A stretch of 64,000 bases of DNA, from the NCBI GenBank assembly GCA_019459085.1, contig JAIBEW010000011.1, forward strand, positions 87,544-151,543, in the 5' to 3' direction. The DNA comes from Kaistella sp. GTDB taxonomy: Bacteria; Bacteroidota; Bacteroidia; Flavobacteriales; Weeksellaceae. The notes under the pieces are model-generated. The model did no database searches and was not told the DNA's origin. It worked only from the letters and a program-made list of their open reading frames with translations. Made by a program: the position numbers and the translations under genes. Each line of letters starts with the position of its first letter. Positions within the stretch are counted from its first letter, which is position 1. Shown piece after piece: positions 17,571 through 26,023 of this stretch.

Positions 17571-18296
17571 TTAAAGTTTCAATTTTTTGAAAATAAATTC
17601 CGGAATATTTCTGATGATCAGCATAATGAGTTCCCAAACAGGTAAAACATACGCGACATTTTTTCCTTTTTTGTAGGCCTTATAAATATTCGCAGCGGCT
17701 TCTTTTGCCGTTGCCGTAAGATGCGGATTCAGCGGCAATCCTTCAGTCATTTTGGTGGCCATGAATCCCGGTTTTACCGTAAGAACATGTACTTTTTTAT
17801 CGTACAGATAATTTCTGAGACCGCTCAAATACGCTGTTAAACCCGCTTTGGCACTGCCGTAGATGAAATTGCTCTGCCTTCCCCGTTCTCCTGCGACCGA
17901 AGACAGAACGATGAGGGTTCCGGAACGTTTTCTTTCCATTTTTTCTGCAAAATAATTCAGTACAGGAATGAGTTTCGCATAATTGATGCTGATGATTTTT
18001 TCGGTGTTTTTATTGTCGTAAAGCGACTCTTCGGTACTTTCCCCAAGATGACCAATTGCACAAAAAACCAGGTCAGAATTAATATTCTCGAACCTGCTCC
18101 AGTCAATCTCTTTTGTTAGATCAAGATCAACGATTTCAGCCTGCTGCACATATTTTACCTGAATGTGTTTCACAAACTTTTCTGATGTTTCGGCATGGGA
18201 AGTGAAGAGATAAATTTTCGAAAATTTTTCTCCCTCTTTCAATGCTTTTTCTACAAATTCCTGCGCAACTTCGGAGTTGCTTCCCAATACGATCAT
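17571..18296 (-). CDS. dprE2: DprE2-like short-chain dehydrogenase
   Basis: A 241-residue SDR oxidoreductase. It has a nucleotide-binding N-terminus (MIVLGSNSEVAQ), the catalytic Ser at about 132-133 in LSSVAGERGRQSNF, and Tyr146-x3-Lys150. The SSVAGER..SNF..YGS.KAG block matches what I know of mycobacterial DprE2, which reduces the 2'-keto intermediate to polyprenyl-phosphoryl-arabinose. The DprE1-like gene sits 45 bases upstream, as expected for the two-enzyme epimerase. A hydrophobic C-terminus (about 218-235) suggests membrane association, which suits a lipid substrate. The exact sugar is not proven. Confidence 0.85.
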   Translation of the reverse strand: MIVLGSNSEVAQEFVEKALKEGEKFSKIYLFTSHAETSEKFVKHIQVKYVQQAEIVDLDLTKEIDWSRFENINSDLVFCAIGHLGESTEESLYDNKNTEKIISINYAKLIPVLNYFAEKMERKRSGTLIVLSSVAGERGRQSNFIYGSAKAGLTAYLSGLRNYLYDKKVHVLTVKPGFMATKMTEGLPLNPHLTATAKEAAANIYKAYKKGKNVAYVLPVWELIMLIIRNIPEFIFKKLKL

Positions 18297-18341
18297 ACAA
18301 AATGATTAATGACGGATGACCAAATGATCATTCATCGGAAA

Positions 18342-19661
18342 TTAACTGTTACTGAGGATTCTTTTATGCTGAAGTGAAACAAACTTCGGATTCTGCACGT
18401 TCTTCAGATAATCGGTGAGGCTTGATTTGCTCATGCTGTCTTTGGCGAGATAAATCCTTCCACCGTACTCCTCAACAATTTCGTCTAACTGGGCGACTAG
18501 TTTCTTTAATTTCGGATTCACTTTAAAATCCAGCGCTAATGTATAGCCTTCCGTCGGAAATGAATTGTAAGCCTCCGGATTATTTTTGCCGAAAAGCTTG
18601 AGCACTGCCAGAAAAGATCCGTTGCCACTGTCGGCAATCGTTTCCAGGATTTTCTTTAATCCCTCTTTCCCTTTTTCCTTTGGAATCACGAACTGATACT
18701 GGATAAAACCGTTTTTACCATACATCCTGTTCCAGTCGTTCACAATATCCAGCGGATAAAAAAACTTTTCGTAATCTACATAATCTGCACCCCTGTTTTT
18801 ATGGTGCTGATTGAAATACAGAAAATTAAAAAATTTTACCGTGAAACTATTCAAAATAAAACCGGGCAGATAAAACGGAACCGACGGCATTGATTTTTCT
18901 TTCAGCCTTAACGGATTTTCCTGAAGTTTTAAAGGAAGCTGATGACGGAATGCATGTTCGCCCCTCAGCATAACGCTTCTGCCGAGATTTTTACCTTTCC
19001 GAAGGCAGTCGATCCACGCAACGTTATACGTCCAGCTTTCACTTTCCTCAAAAAGTCTGAATATCTCATCGATATTTTCGGCTTTGATGGTTTCCTGACG
19101 GATATAAGCGGTCTCAATATTTTTCAGTTTGAATTTTGCCGAGAGAATGATGCCCGTTAAGCCCATTCCGCCGACGGTCGCCCAGAATTTTCCTGAATTT
19201 TCTGTTCTTGAACAGATGATGACTTCTCCGTTTTCATTTAAAAGTGAAAATTCGAGGACTGATTCTGAGAAACATCCTTCCGAATGATGGTTTTTACCGT
19301 GAACATCAGCTGCGATCGCTCCGCCAACAGTAATGAATTTCGTTCCGGGTGTCACGAAAAGAAAATAACCCTGAGGAACACAGATTTCCAGAATTTCTGA
19401 AAGAAGCACTCCCGATTCGCATTCGATGATCCCGTTTAAACGGTCGAAACTGATGAATTTATTGAGTCTGCATGTGGAAAAAATATGTTCGCCAAGTGCT
19501 GCATCTCCGTAACATCGGCCGTTTCCGCGCGCAATAATCTCGTTGTTGTTTTTTACAAACTCCCGAATCTTCGATAAAGAATCCATTGACCTGATCTCCT
19601 TTTCAACCACCGGAAAATTCCCCCAGTTCGCTATTTTTCTGATAAAATTTGGCTTCATCAT
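18342..19661 (-). CDS. dprE1: DprE1-like FAD-dependent oxidase
   Basis: A 439-residue FAD enzyme of the DprE1 family (VAO/PCMH fold). It oxidises the 2'-OH of polyprenyl-phosphoryl-ribose as the first half of epimerisation to arabinose. Visible are GNGRCYGDAA (46-55), the FAD segment DVHGKNHHSEG (119-129), QYQFVIP (321-327; Gln323 aligns with mycobacterial Gln334) and AKDS (Lys407 aligns with Lys418). The residue aligned with the covalent drug-target Cys387 is Ala376 (YTLALDF). The ATG overlaps the UbiA stop (ATGA), so the genes are coupled. A second Met follows the first and is an equally good start. Confidence 0.88.
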   Translation of the reverse strand: MMKPNFIRKIANWGNFPVVEKEIRSMDSLSKIREFVKNNNEIIARGNGRCYGDAALGEHIFSTCRLNKFISFDRLNGIIECESGVLLSEILEICVPQGYFLFVTPGTKFITVGGAIAADVHGKNHHSEGCFSESVLEFSLLNENGEVIICSRTENSGKFWATVGGMGLTGIILSAKFKLKNIETAYIRQETIKAENIDEIFRLFEESESWTYNVAWIDCLRKGKNLGRSVMLRGEHAFRHQLPLKLQENPLRLKEKSMPSVPFYLPGFILNSFTVKFFNFLYFNQHHKNRGADYVDYEKFFYPLDIVNDWNRMYGKNGFIQYQFVIPKEKGKEGLKKILETIADSGNGSFLAVLKLFGKNNPEAYNSFPTEGYTLALDFKVNPKLKKLVAQLDEIVEEYGGRIYLAKDSMSKSSLTDYLKNVQNPKFVSLQHKRILSNS

Positions 19662-20542
19662 TTAAAATAAATTTGGAGTAAAAAAACGACGAGCCACAAA
19701 AGCAGCGTGATTTGAATATAATGGTCGCGGTAAAGAATTTTTGTGGGCGATTCGGTTCTGTTGTGCACCAATGTCTGCTGAAGGTATCTCAAAAAAGCAT
19801 AAACCACGAAAATAACAGTATAAAATATTGAAGTATGGAAACGCAGTTGAACTTCAGGCGAGAGCGTAAACATCAGATAACAGACAATTGCCAAAGTGCA
19901 GCTGATCGACAGCGCGATATCTGCAAATTGAACATTATAACCATCCAGTGCTTTTCTGGTTTTTCCCGTCACCTGAGCGTTAATGAGTTCTCCTCTTCTT
20001 TTTCCGATCGCCAGAACAAGCGCCAGAACAAAAGTGAGCAGGATGGCCCACTGCGAAACCAGAATTCCGGTAATAAAACCGCCGGCCAAAACCCGAAGCA
20101 CAAAACCCGAAGCAATGATGAAAACATCAATAATAGCAACATGCTTCAGTTTAAAAGTATAGGCGATGTTCATGACAAAATAAAATGCAATCACCGAACT
20201 GAATTCCAAAACATTCTGGTGAAAATAAGCGGAACTGAAATAAATGAGAATAAGTACTGCGGAAACGCATGCAATAAAGATTGCCGCTGCCGTTTTTTTA
20301 GAAATGGAGCCGCTTGCAAGCGGTCTTTTTCTTTTTTCGGGATGTTTACGGTCTGACTCAATATCCGAATAATCATTGATGATATACACGGAACTTGCAG
20401 CCAGACAAAAGATTACAAAAGCAAATAAACTTTTGATCAGCAGATCGGTGTTGGTCACGTTCCCCGAGAAAAATAAAGGCAAAAAAACAAAAAAGTTTTT
20501 TACCCACTGTTCCACCCGAAGGAGTTTTAAGTATTTCAGCAT
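19658..20542 (-). CDS. UbiA-family phosphoribosyl-polyprenyl transferase
   Basis: A 294-residue integral membrane prenyltransferase with about eight or nine helices. The signature NDYSDIESD (56-64) followed by DRKHPEKRKRPLASG is the form seen in decaprenyl-phosphate phosphoribosyltransferase (Rv3806c type), rather than in quinone or heme enzymes. The reaction would join polyprenyl phosphate to PRPP. It is the first gene of the minus-strand cluster and overlaps the DprE1-like gene by four bases. It starts 20 bases after a TATTTTTG box. Confidence 0.87.
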   Translation of the reverse strand: MLKYLKLLRVEQWVKNFFVFLPLFFSGNVTNTDLLIKSLFAFVIFCLAASSVYIINDYSDIESDRKHPEKRKRPLASGSISKKTAAAIFIACVSAVLILIYFSSAYFHQNVLEFSSVIAFYFVMNIAYTFKLKHVAIIDVFIIASGFVLRVLAGGFITGILVSQWAILLTFVLALVLAIGKRRGELINAQVTGKTRKALDGYNVQFADIALSISCTLAIVCYLMFTLSPEVQLRFHTSIFYTVIFVVYAFLRYLQQTLVHNRTESPTKILYRDHYIQITLLLWLVVFLLQIYFK

Positions 20543-20562
20543 TAATATGTAAGAGTCAAAGG

Positions 20563-20570
20563 CAAAAATA
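20563..20570 (-). promoter_or_regulatory. Putative -7 box (TATTTTTG) for the UbiA-DprE cluster
   Basis: The minus-strand element fits TAnnTTTG and lies 20 bases before the UbiA ATG. No clear -33 TTTG is seen. Confidence 0.45.
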
Positions 20571-20615
20571 CATATTTTTTACTTAAATTTTCGGTGATTT
20601 CCGGAGTCTTTCAAT

Positions 20616-20640
20616 AAAAAAAACCGCCGAAGCGGTTTTT
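20616..20640 (-). terminator. Terminator after the OmpA lipoprotein gene
   Basis: On the minus strand AAAAACCGC and GCGGTTTTT pair around a four-base loop and continue into T residues, 24 bases after the stop. Confidence 0.85.
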
Positions 20641-20663
20641 GAAAATATTTTTATTTTATTCGG

Positions 20664-21353
20664 TTACTGACCTTCCTGTGCAGCCTTAATCATTTCTGCA
20701 CTGGCAGTGATGGCGAATTCCACCCTTCTGTTATCAGCTCTTCCAGCATCAGTATCATTTGTAGCTACAGGTTCTTTTTCGCCCATACCCATCGTAATCA
20801 TTCTGCTTGAAGCAACACCTTTTGAAATCAGATAAGATTTAACCGCTGCAGCTCTCCTGTCGGAAAGGGAAAGATTGTATTCATCTGTTCCTTTACTGTC
20901 GGTATGACCGTAAATATTGATATCCGTGTCAGGATTGTTAATTAAAACCTGAGCCAATTTATCAAGATTTGTTTTGGCGGCCGGAGTTAAATTTGAGGAA
21001 TCGAAACCGAAATTCACCATATTTTCTTTCATGGTAACTCGGATTCCTTCTCCAACTCTTTCTACTTCAGCTCCAGGTAACGTATTTTTGATTTCCTTGG
21101 CCTGTTTGTCCATTTTGTTTCCGATTACATTACCAACAACACCGCCCAAAACTCCACCTAAAACGGCGCCAGCCGGTGCATTTTTACCTTTACCGATATT
21201 GTTTCCGAGTACCCCTCCAAGTACAGCTCCAGCTGCGGCACCAATTACGGTTCCCTTTTGTTGGTTATTTGCGTTCTGTACCGATTCGCATCCGGTAAAA
21301 AGCAATCCTGCTGATAAAAACAAGGCTGCTGTATAAGTTTTATTGAATTTCAT
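20664..21353 (-). CDS. OmpA-family lipoprotein with glycine zipper
   Basis: A 229-residue envelope lipoprotein. The start is set at ATG 21353, which begins a good lipoprotein signal (LFLSAGLLFTGC, Cys22); an upstream extension of the frame is not credible. A glycine-zipper region follows (about 35-85, GAAAGAVLGGVLG twice). Then comes a C-terminal OmpA domain (about 120-215) with NIYGHTDSKG and the peptidoglycan-binding NRRVEF. It should tie the outer membrane to the wall. The lipocalin gene ends 22 bases upstream, so the two are probably one operon. Confidence 0.9.
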   Translation of the reverse strand: MKFNKTYTAALFLSAGLLFTGCESVQNANNQQKGTVIGAAAGAVLGGVLGNNIGKGKNAPAGAVLGGVLGGVVGNVIGNKMDKQAKEIKNTLPGAEVERVGEGIRVTMKENMVNFGFDSSNLTPAAKTNLDKLAQVLINNPDTDINIYGHTDSKGTDEYNLSLSDRRAAAVKSYLISKGVASSRMITMGMGEKEPVATNDTDAGRADNRRVEFAITASAEMIKAAQEGQ

Positions 21354-21375
21354 TTTGTTATTTTTAATATTGTTA

Positions 21376-21855
21376 TTATTGAGCTGCTGTTCTTGCGAAG
21401 TTATATACCACATTCACCATTTGCCCTTCGAAAGGAACGCTTTGCTGCAAGCTGAACTGATCTGTAGATTGACTTACTAAAGTCATCATATATCCATCCG
21501 GATTTGCTTTTGCTTTTGTGCCTTCTACAATTTTCTTGAATAAAAAAGTATTTCCGTCTTTCACTTCAAATTTTACAGGCTGCGTAATGCTTGGACAGTC
21601 ACCACCACCCTTCAGCGTATAAGCTCCGGAATAGTTGTTCGGAATAAGTCTCCAGTGGCTTCCCACGAAACAGTTGACATCTGCACCTTCGTCAAAAGGC
21701 TTTATTTTATAACTCTTGTCATAATTTACACTCGTGATTTCCCAATCGCCCTTCATTTTTAAAAATTCGGTGCGGTTAGACTGTGCTGTTTTTGCAGTGG
21801 AACAGGAAACAGTAAAAGCAGCTCCTATAATTCCTGCCAATAATAAATTTTTCAT
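21376..21855 (-). CDS. Lipocalin-like lipoprotein
   Basis: A 159-residue lipoprotein (signal ending TVSCS, Cys18) with a lipocalin-like barrel: GDWEITSVNY near the start, then SHWRLIPNNYSGAYTL and a C-terminal strand. Proteins of this kind are common beside OmpA lipoproteins in Flavobacteriia. No ligand can be named. It leads the two-gene operon with the OmpA lipoprotein. Confidence 0.8.
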   Translation of the reverse strand: MKNLLLAGIIGAAFTVSCSTAKTAQSNRTEFLKMKGDWEITSVNYDKSYKIKPFDEGADVNCFVGSHWRLIPNNYSGAYTLKGGGDCPSITQPVKFEVKDGNTFLFKKIVEGTKAKANPDGYMMTLVSQSTDQFSLQQSVPFEGQMVNVVYNFARTAAQ

Positions 21856-21913
21856 CGTAATAAAATTATTTAGTTTCTATTAACAAAAAACCGTGCCAAG
21901 ATGGATTCAGACA

Positions 21914-21939
21914 CAAAAAAAGCCCGGATAAACCGGACT
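21914..21939 (-). terminator. Terminator after the S8 protease gene
   Basis: On the minus strand AGTCCGG pairs with CCGGGCT (one G-T pair) and is followed by seven T. Confidence 0.85.
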
Positions 21940-21961
21940 TTCGTGTATTTAAGTTAAAATT

Positions 21962-23653
21962 TTACATTTTCACTTTTTTTCTGGCTTTTTCTGCCTTCTT
22001 CGCAGACATTGGTTTATAGAAATTGGTAAAGGCATATTCTGCCGCTTTTCTTACATCAATTACTCCACCGGCTTCTGAGATTAAATCGAAACGGTTATTT
22101 TCATTAGAACCGATCATTGCATTTACAGTAGATTTATTTGAAGTCTTAATAAGAGATTCAATAATCTGTGAAGGCGTAAGGTTCGGCATGTAGGATAAAA
22201 GGATTGATGCTGCTCCTGCTACAACCGGTGCGGCCATTGATGTCCCCTGAAGATATTCGTATTTGCCGTCCGGAACAGTAGAGTAAATTTGCTCTCCCGG
22301 GGCGAAAACATTTACCATTTTCTGGTTATAGTTCGAAAAATCTGCTCTCAGCATTTCATTGTTATTGGTACTTGCACCCACTACGATCATATTGGTGATG
22401 AATGCTTTTTCGTCATTCACATTTTTAAAGTTGGTAGGATAATATACATTTTCGAAAATATTTTCATTATCGTTACCTGCAGCTTTTACCAAAAGTACTC
22501 CGTTATCCTGGGCATATTTAAAGGCATCCCAAACCACATTCTTACCCGGGGAAACCGGTTTTCCAAAACTCATGTTCAGGATTTTGGCTCCGTTATCAAC
22601 AGCGTATCTGATGGCGTTAGCGACATCTTTGTCTCTTTCATCACCATTCGGAACCGCTCTTACCGTCATAATTTTTGCTGTTTTGTAGCCAACACCGTAC
22701 TGTGTTTCGCTTCCTTGCGGCAATCCGGCAACAATTCCTGCCACGTGCGTTCCATGTTGCGCATCAGGACCTTCGTAGTTGTTATTTCCGTAAGATTTTT
22801 CAGCATAGTTGTCGTAATTGTCGCCTACAACACTGGCTCTCGGATCAAAATCAAGATTATACTGTTTCGTTGCCTGAGGTCCGAAATAATCCAATGCTTC
22901 TTTCATCTGCGCATCCAGAAATTTCTGTACGTCAGCTGGAGATTTTCCGGCCATTTCCGGATTTGCTGCGATCTGTGTTAGAACACTCACTGCCATTGCC
23001 TGTTCCTGATTGGCCGGTTTAACTGCTGCAACCGCTTCCGGAGAAAGGTTTTTGCCATTCAGCAAAGCCACCATCGAAGGAATCATTTTCTGAATTCGGG
23101 AATATGTTTCGTAACCCTGCTTCGCTTCCGTACTTTTTTTGGTAAAGATTTCCTTTGCCTTCATGTACATCTCAAATTCCTCACGCATTTTTGCCTGATT
23201 TGCCTTGTTCACTGTGGAATCGGGACCTTCAAACACAGACTGGTATTTTTTTACCACTCTCGTCACTTCCATATTGTCTACATCGATATCACCGTTTTTA
23301 CCGCCGATAAAATTCCATCCGTGAATATCATCAACATATCCGTTTTTATCATCATCTTTTCCGTTATTGGGAACTTCATTTGGATTTTTCCACATGTTTT
23401 TAATCAAACCCGGATGATTCACTTCTACTCCGCTGTCTAAGACTCCCACAATTACTGTTTTTGGTTTTAGTCCTTTGGATTCAAGATATTTATAGGCATT
23501 CTGTGTGTTAACTCCATATACATTTGCAGAAGAAAAGTCTTTGTGGTACCAAGTCATCAGATCTTTGTCCATCATCGGATCCACAGGCGCCGCAGTTTGC
23601 GCAAAAGAAACAAAACCTGTCATAAAACCAGCTGCAATCAATATTTTTTTCAT
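21962..23653 (-). CDS. Subtilisin-like S8 protease with a large insertion
   Basis: A 563-residue exported serine protease. A signal peptide (ends SFAQ) precedes the triad Asp73 (VGVLDSGVEVNHP), His300 (HGTHVAG) and Ser472 (GTSMAAP); the oxyanion Asn393 sits in AAGND. Asp and His are 227 residues apart, far more than in ordinary subtilisins, because of an insertion at about 120-290 rich in Lys, Glu and Gln. No type IX sorting domain is present and the end is basic (KARKKVKM), so it probably stays in the periplasm or is an outer-membrane-side enzyme. It follows the wbqC gene by eight bases. Confidence 0.92.
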   Translation of the reverse strand: MKKILIAAGFMTGFVSFAQTAAPVDPMMDKDLMTWYHKDFSSANVYGVNTQNAYKYLESKGLKPKTVIVGVLDSGVEVNHPGLIKNMWKNPNEVPNNGKDDDKNGYVDDIHGWNFIGGKNGDIDVDNMEVTRVVKKYQSVFEGPDSTVNKANQAKMREEFEMYMKAKEIFTKKSTEAKQGYETYSRIQKMIPSMVALLNGKNLSPEAVAAVKPANQEQAMAVSVLTQIAANPEMAGKSPADVQKFLDAQMKEALDYFGPQATKQYNLDFDPRASVVGDNYDNYAEKSYGNNNYEGPDAQHGTHVAGIVAGLPQGSETQYGVGYKTAKIMTVRAVPNGDERDKDVANAIRYAVDNGAKILNMSFGKPVSPGKNVVWDAFKYAQDNGVLLVKAAGNDNENIFENVYYPTNFKNVNDEKAFITNMIVVGASTNNNEMLRADFSNYNQKMVNVFAPGEQIYSTVPDGKYEYLQGTSMAAPVVAGAASILLSYMPNLTPSQIIESLIKTSNKSTVNAMIGSNENNRFDLISEAGGVIDVRKAAEYAFTNFYKPMSAKKAEKARKKVKM

Positions 23654-23661
23654 CTTAAAAT

Positions 23662-24273
23662 TTATTTTGTTTGAATATTTCTTAAATAAGTAAGAGATTC
23701 CGGACCTTTGTTACAAATTAGGTCTAAAATAGAGAGGTCTTTTTCGAAACCCATTTTATCGCTGAAGGTTTGGTAATATTCTTCCATCTGAAATTCTGAA
23801 GGTTTTTTTGCTAAAAAAAAGTCCCTGTAATTCTCTTCCTCAGGAGCTTTTGAAAATTCCGTATTGAAAGAAAATGTTTTTTCTGTTTTCAGAATTTCAA
23901 GAATAATTTTAAGCGCATTCAGGTTGAATTCCATCAAAGAATCTGTTTTAAAAGTAAAAATCCCCTCAAGCCGGTCTTCATAAAATTCAAAATACGGGGA
24001 ACTTTGGTAAGCCGTTTTGATGGATTTCCAATGGATTTTCAGCCAGTTTTCGCGATGCGACATTTCAATTTCCTTCATCACCCTTTTTCCGTTATGGTTG
24101 ATGGGAATGATCAGCGAAAGTCTTCCGTTTGCTCCGTAAATTACGGTTCGGTTGCGGTACGTCTGCTTAGGGAAATTCTCGTACTGTTCAATTACTGCTT
24201 CGTTTTCTTCATTAAAAAAAACAGCGAACCACGAAACCGGCGGCAGGTAAAACAGAGGTAATAAAATCTTCAT
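23662..24273 (-). CDS. WbqC family protein
   Basis: A 203-residue WbqC-like protein (LLPLFYLPPVSWFAVFFN at the start, then RNRTVIYGANGRLSLIIPI, and HWKSIKTAYQSSPYFEFYEDRL). WbqC proteins are linked to O-antigen or sugar modification, but their reaction is not settled. In Flavobacteriia the gene commonly sits beside lepB, as here. A hairpin lies between lepB and this gene, and the S8 gene follows closely. Confidence 0.85.
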   Translation of the reverse strand: MKILLPLFYLPPVSWFAVFFNEENEAVIEQYENFPKQTYRNRTVIYGANGRLSLIIPINHNGKRVMKEIEMSHRENWLKIHWKSIKTAYQSSPYFEFYEDRLEGIFTFKTDSLMEFNLNALKIILEILKTEKTFSFNTEFSKAPEEENYRDFFLAKKPSEFQMEEYYQTFSDKMGFEKDLSILDLICNKGPESLTYLRNIQTK

Positions 24274-24285
24274 TCTTTGAGTATA

Positions 24286-24309
24286 TAAAAAAAAACGCGA
24301 TTAACGCGT
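24286..24309 (-). terminator. Terminator after lepB
   Basis: On the minus strand a five-pair ACGCG/CGCGT stem with a TTAAT loop is followed by nine T. The stem is short. Confidence 0.65.
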
Positions 24310-24317
24310 CTTTAAAA

Positions 24318-25967
24318 TTAATCTTCTTTTTCTTTTTTTCTGAAAAATTTTACGAAATAATCCCATCCGAAGAACAACAGCAGAAGTGTCGCCGCAATCC
24401 ACCAGTAAGAGGTTTTATTAGCCTCTCCGGTGTTGGTGGCTTTAAACATTCGGTCCCAGCGAACTTTGAACGGAGCCTGATAAGACGAGCCTGAATCCTT
24501 AAACGCTCCCTGTAAACTCATCCAGGTAAACATCGGGCTCCCGACAATATTTTCTTCGGGAACAAATCCGAAAAATCTGGCGTCTAAAGACGCATCGCGG
24601 TTATCACCGATCATCATGTAATAATCCTGTTTGATTGTGTACTGCGTAGCTTCCTGACCATTTATAAATATTTTACCGTTTCTGTTTTCAAGTTTATTAT
24701 GTTCGTACTCAGAAATGATCCATCGGTAAGCCGGCAAAGTTTCCTGGTTCAATGCAACCACATCACCTTTTTTCGGTATCCTAAGTGGGCCGTACCAATC
24801 GGGATTCCAGTTCTTGTTCACCGGAAAAATAGATTCGGTGCTATCCACATTTTTAGTATAAGCCGTGCGGTCCGCATTTAATTTATAGGAAACAGCTGCA
24901 GTGTCCTTTGGCCAAATGTGCTCCTGCATATCAATCACCTGTGGAAGCGCTTTAATTTCATTCGCCATTTCATCCGTTAAACCCTGAAAATCATAGGTAA
25001 AACCTTTATCATCTTGCTTTTCCTGAACTGGAAGGAAACCGTACTTTTCATAAAGCGCAGGAATATCCAGCGGTTTTCCGGTATGCACGAGATATTTGTG
25101 TTGCTCGTACTGATCTCCAAGAATCGTTTCCGGTTTTCCGTTTACGAAAAGTCTTCCTGCCTTAATTTCCAGTAGATCTCCGGCTACTGCAACACATCTT
25201 TTAACGTAAGGGTCTTTTCTGTCGATAGCGGTATGCACAGAATCCTGAGGATAGTTGAAAACTACAATATCATTTTTTTCAGGTTTGCTGAACTGCAGGA
25301 TTCTCCAGTATGGCAGTTTCACGGCATCTACATAGGATTTTGGATCATCTTTCGGATTGCCTTTCTGGCCGGTGTCCATTATGGTTCCCTGTAAAAAAGG
25401 AATTGCAACCGGACGCATCGGCATTCGGTAACCGTAACTCCATTTGTTTACAAAAAGAAAATCCCCAACCAAAAGCGTTCTTTCCATAGACCCGGTCGGA
25501 ATACCGAAAGGCTGCGTAAGAAAAACATGAATTACCGTCGCAAAAACTACTGCAAAGGTGATGGATCCTAAGAAAGATTCTTTATTTTTTGCGTTTTTTT
25601 CCTCTTCGGTTAAATACAGATGGTCTTCGCTATAAATTTCGGTGTCTTTTGAATAGTTGACAAAAGCCATAAAAATGAAAGGAAGAATTACGGTAAGCAG
25701 TTTCTGCGTGAAAGTGGTTTTCCCGAAATGCTTCATCAGAAAAAGATGAAAAACCGACATCATAATGGGTCCGACAATCGGAAGGTATGCCAAAGCGATC
25801 CACCATTTTGGTTGGTTTGTTGTTTTTTGGATTAAAAAATAATTATAAAACGGGACAAAGGCAAAAACCGGATTGTAACCCATTTTTTTGAAAAGTTTCC
25901 ACGTCGAAATTCCCATCAGAACCGAGAGAATAAGAACGTAAATGGTATAAGTAAGTAAATAATTCAT
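24318..25967 (-). CDS. lepB: Signal peptidase I with an extra N-terminal membrane domain
   Basis: Cleaves signal peptides from exported proteins at the inner membrane. The Ser-Lys dyad is visible: Ser160 in GIPTGSMERTLL and Lys256 in PYVKRCVAVAGD; GDNRDASLDARFFGFV is the last conserved box. At 549 residues it is much longer than E. coli LepB. An N-terminal block of three or four helices (about 1-105, resembling the DUF5684 type), a long insert between the conserved boxes, and a C-terminal helix (about 520-540) account for this. That form is usual in Bacteroidota. It follows dapB. Confidence 0.94.
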   Translation of the reverse strand: MNYLLTYTIYVLILSVLMGISTWKLFKKMGYNPVFAFVPFYNYFLIQKTTNQPKWWIALAYLPIVGPIMMSVFHLFLMKHFGKTTFTQKLLTVILPFIFMAFVNYSKDTEIYSEDHLYLTEEEKNAKNKESFLGSITFAVVFATVIHVFLTQPFGIPTGSMERTLLVGDFLFVNKWSYGYRMPMRPVAIPFLQGTIMDTGQKGNPKDDPKSYVDAVKLPYWRILQFSKPEKNDIVVFNYPQDSVHTAIDRKDPYVKRCVAVAGDLLEIKAGRLFVNGKPETILGDQYEQHKYLVHTGKPLDIPALYEKYGFLPVQEKQDDKGFTYDFQGLTDEMANEIKALPQVIDMQEHIWPKDTAAVSYKLNADRTAYTKNVDSTESIFPVNKNWNPDWYGPLRIPKKGDVVALNQETLPAYRWIISEYEHNKLENRNGKIFINGQEATQYTIKQDYYMMIGDNRDASLDARFFGFVPEENIVGSPMFTWMSLQGAFKDSGSSYQAPFKVRWDRMFKATNTGEANKTSYWWIAATLLLLFFGWDYFVKFFRKKEKED

Positions 25968-25980
25968 TGTTTGGTTTTGG

Positions 25981-25988
25981 CAAATTTA
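25981..25988 (-). promoter_or_regulatory. Putative -7 box (TAAATTTG) for lepB
   Basis: The minus-strand element fits TAnnTTTG and ends 13 bases before the lepB ATG. No -33 TTTG was found. Confidence 0.4.
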
Positions 25989-26023
25989 AATACGGCTGAT
26001 TAGTTTATTTTAAATAAAATTTG

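Noticed and set aside
19835..20356. Plus-strand frame opposite the UbiA-type gene
   Set aside because: Antisense shadow of a membrane protein; its composition is rich in Asn, Arg and Lys with no domain.
22289..22981. Long plus-strand frame of 230 codons opposite the S8 protease
   Set aside because: It lies wholly antisense to a protease with an intact triad and has no recognisable domain.
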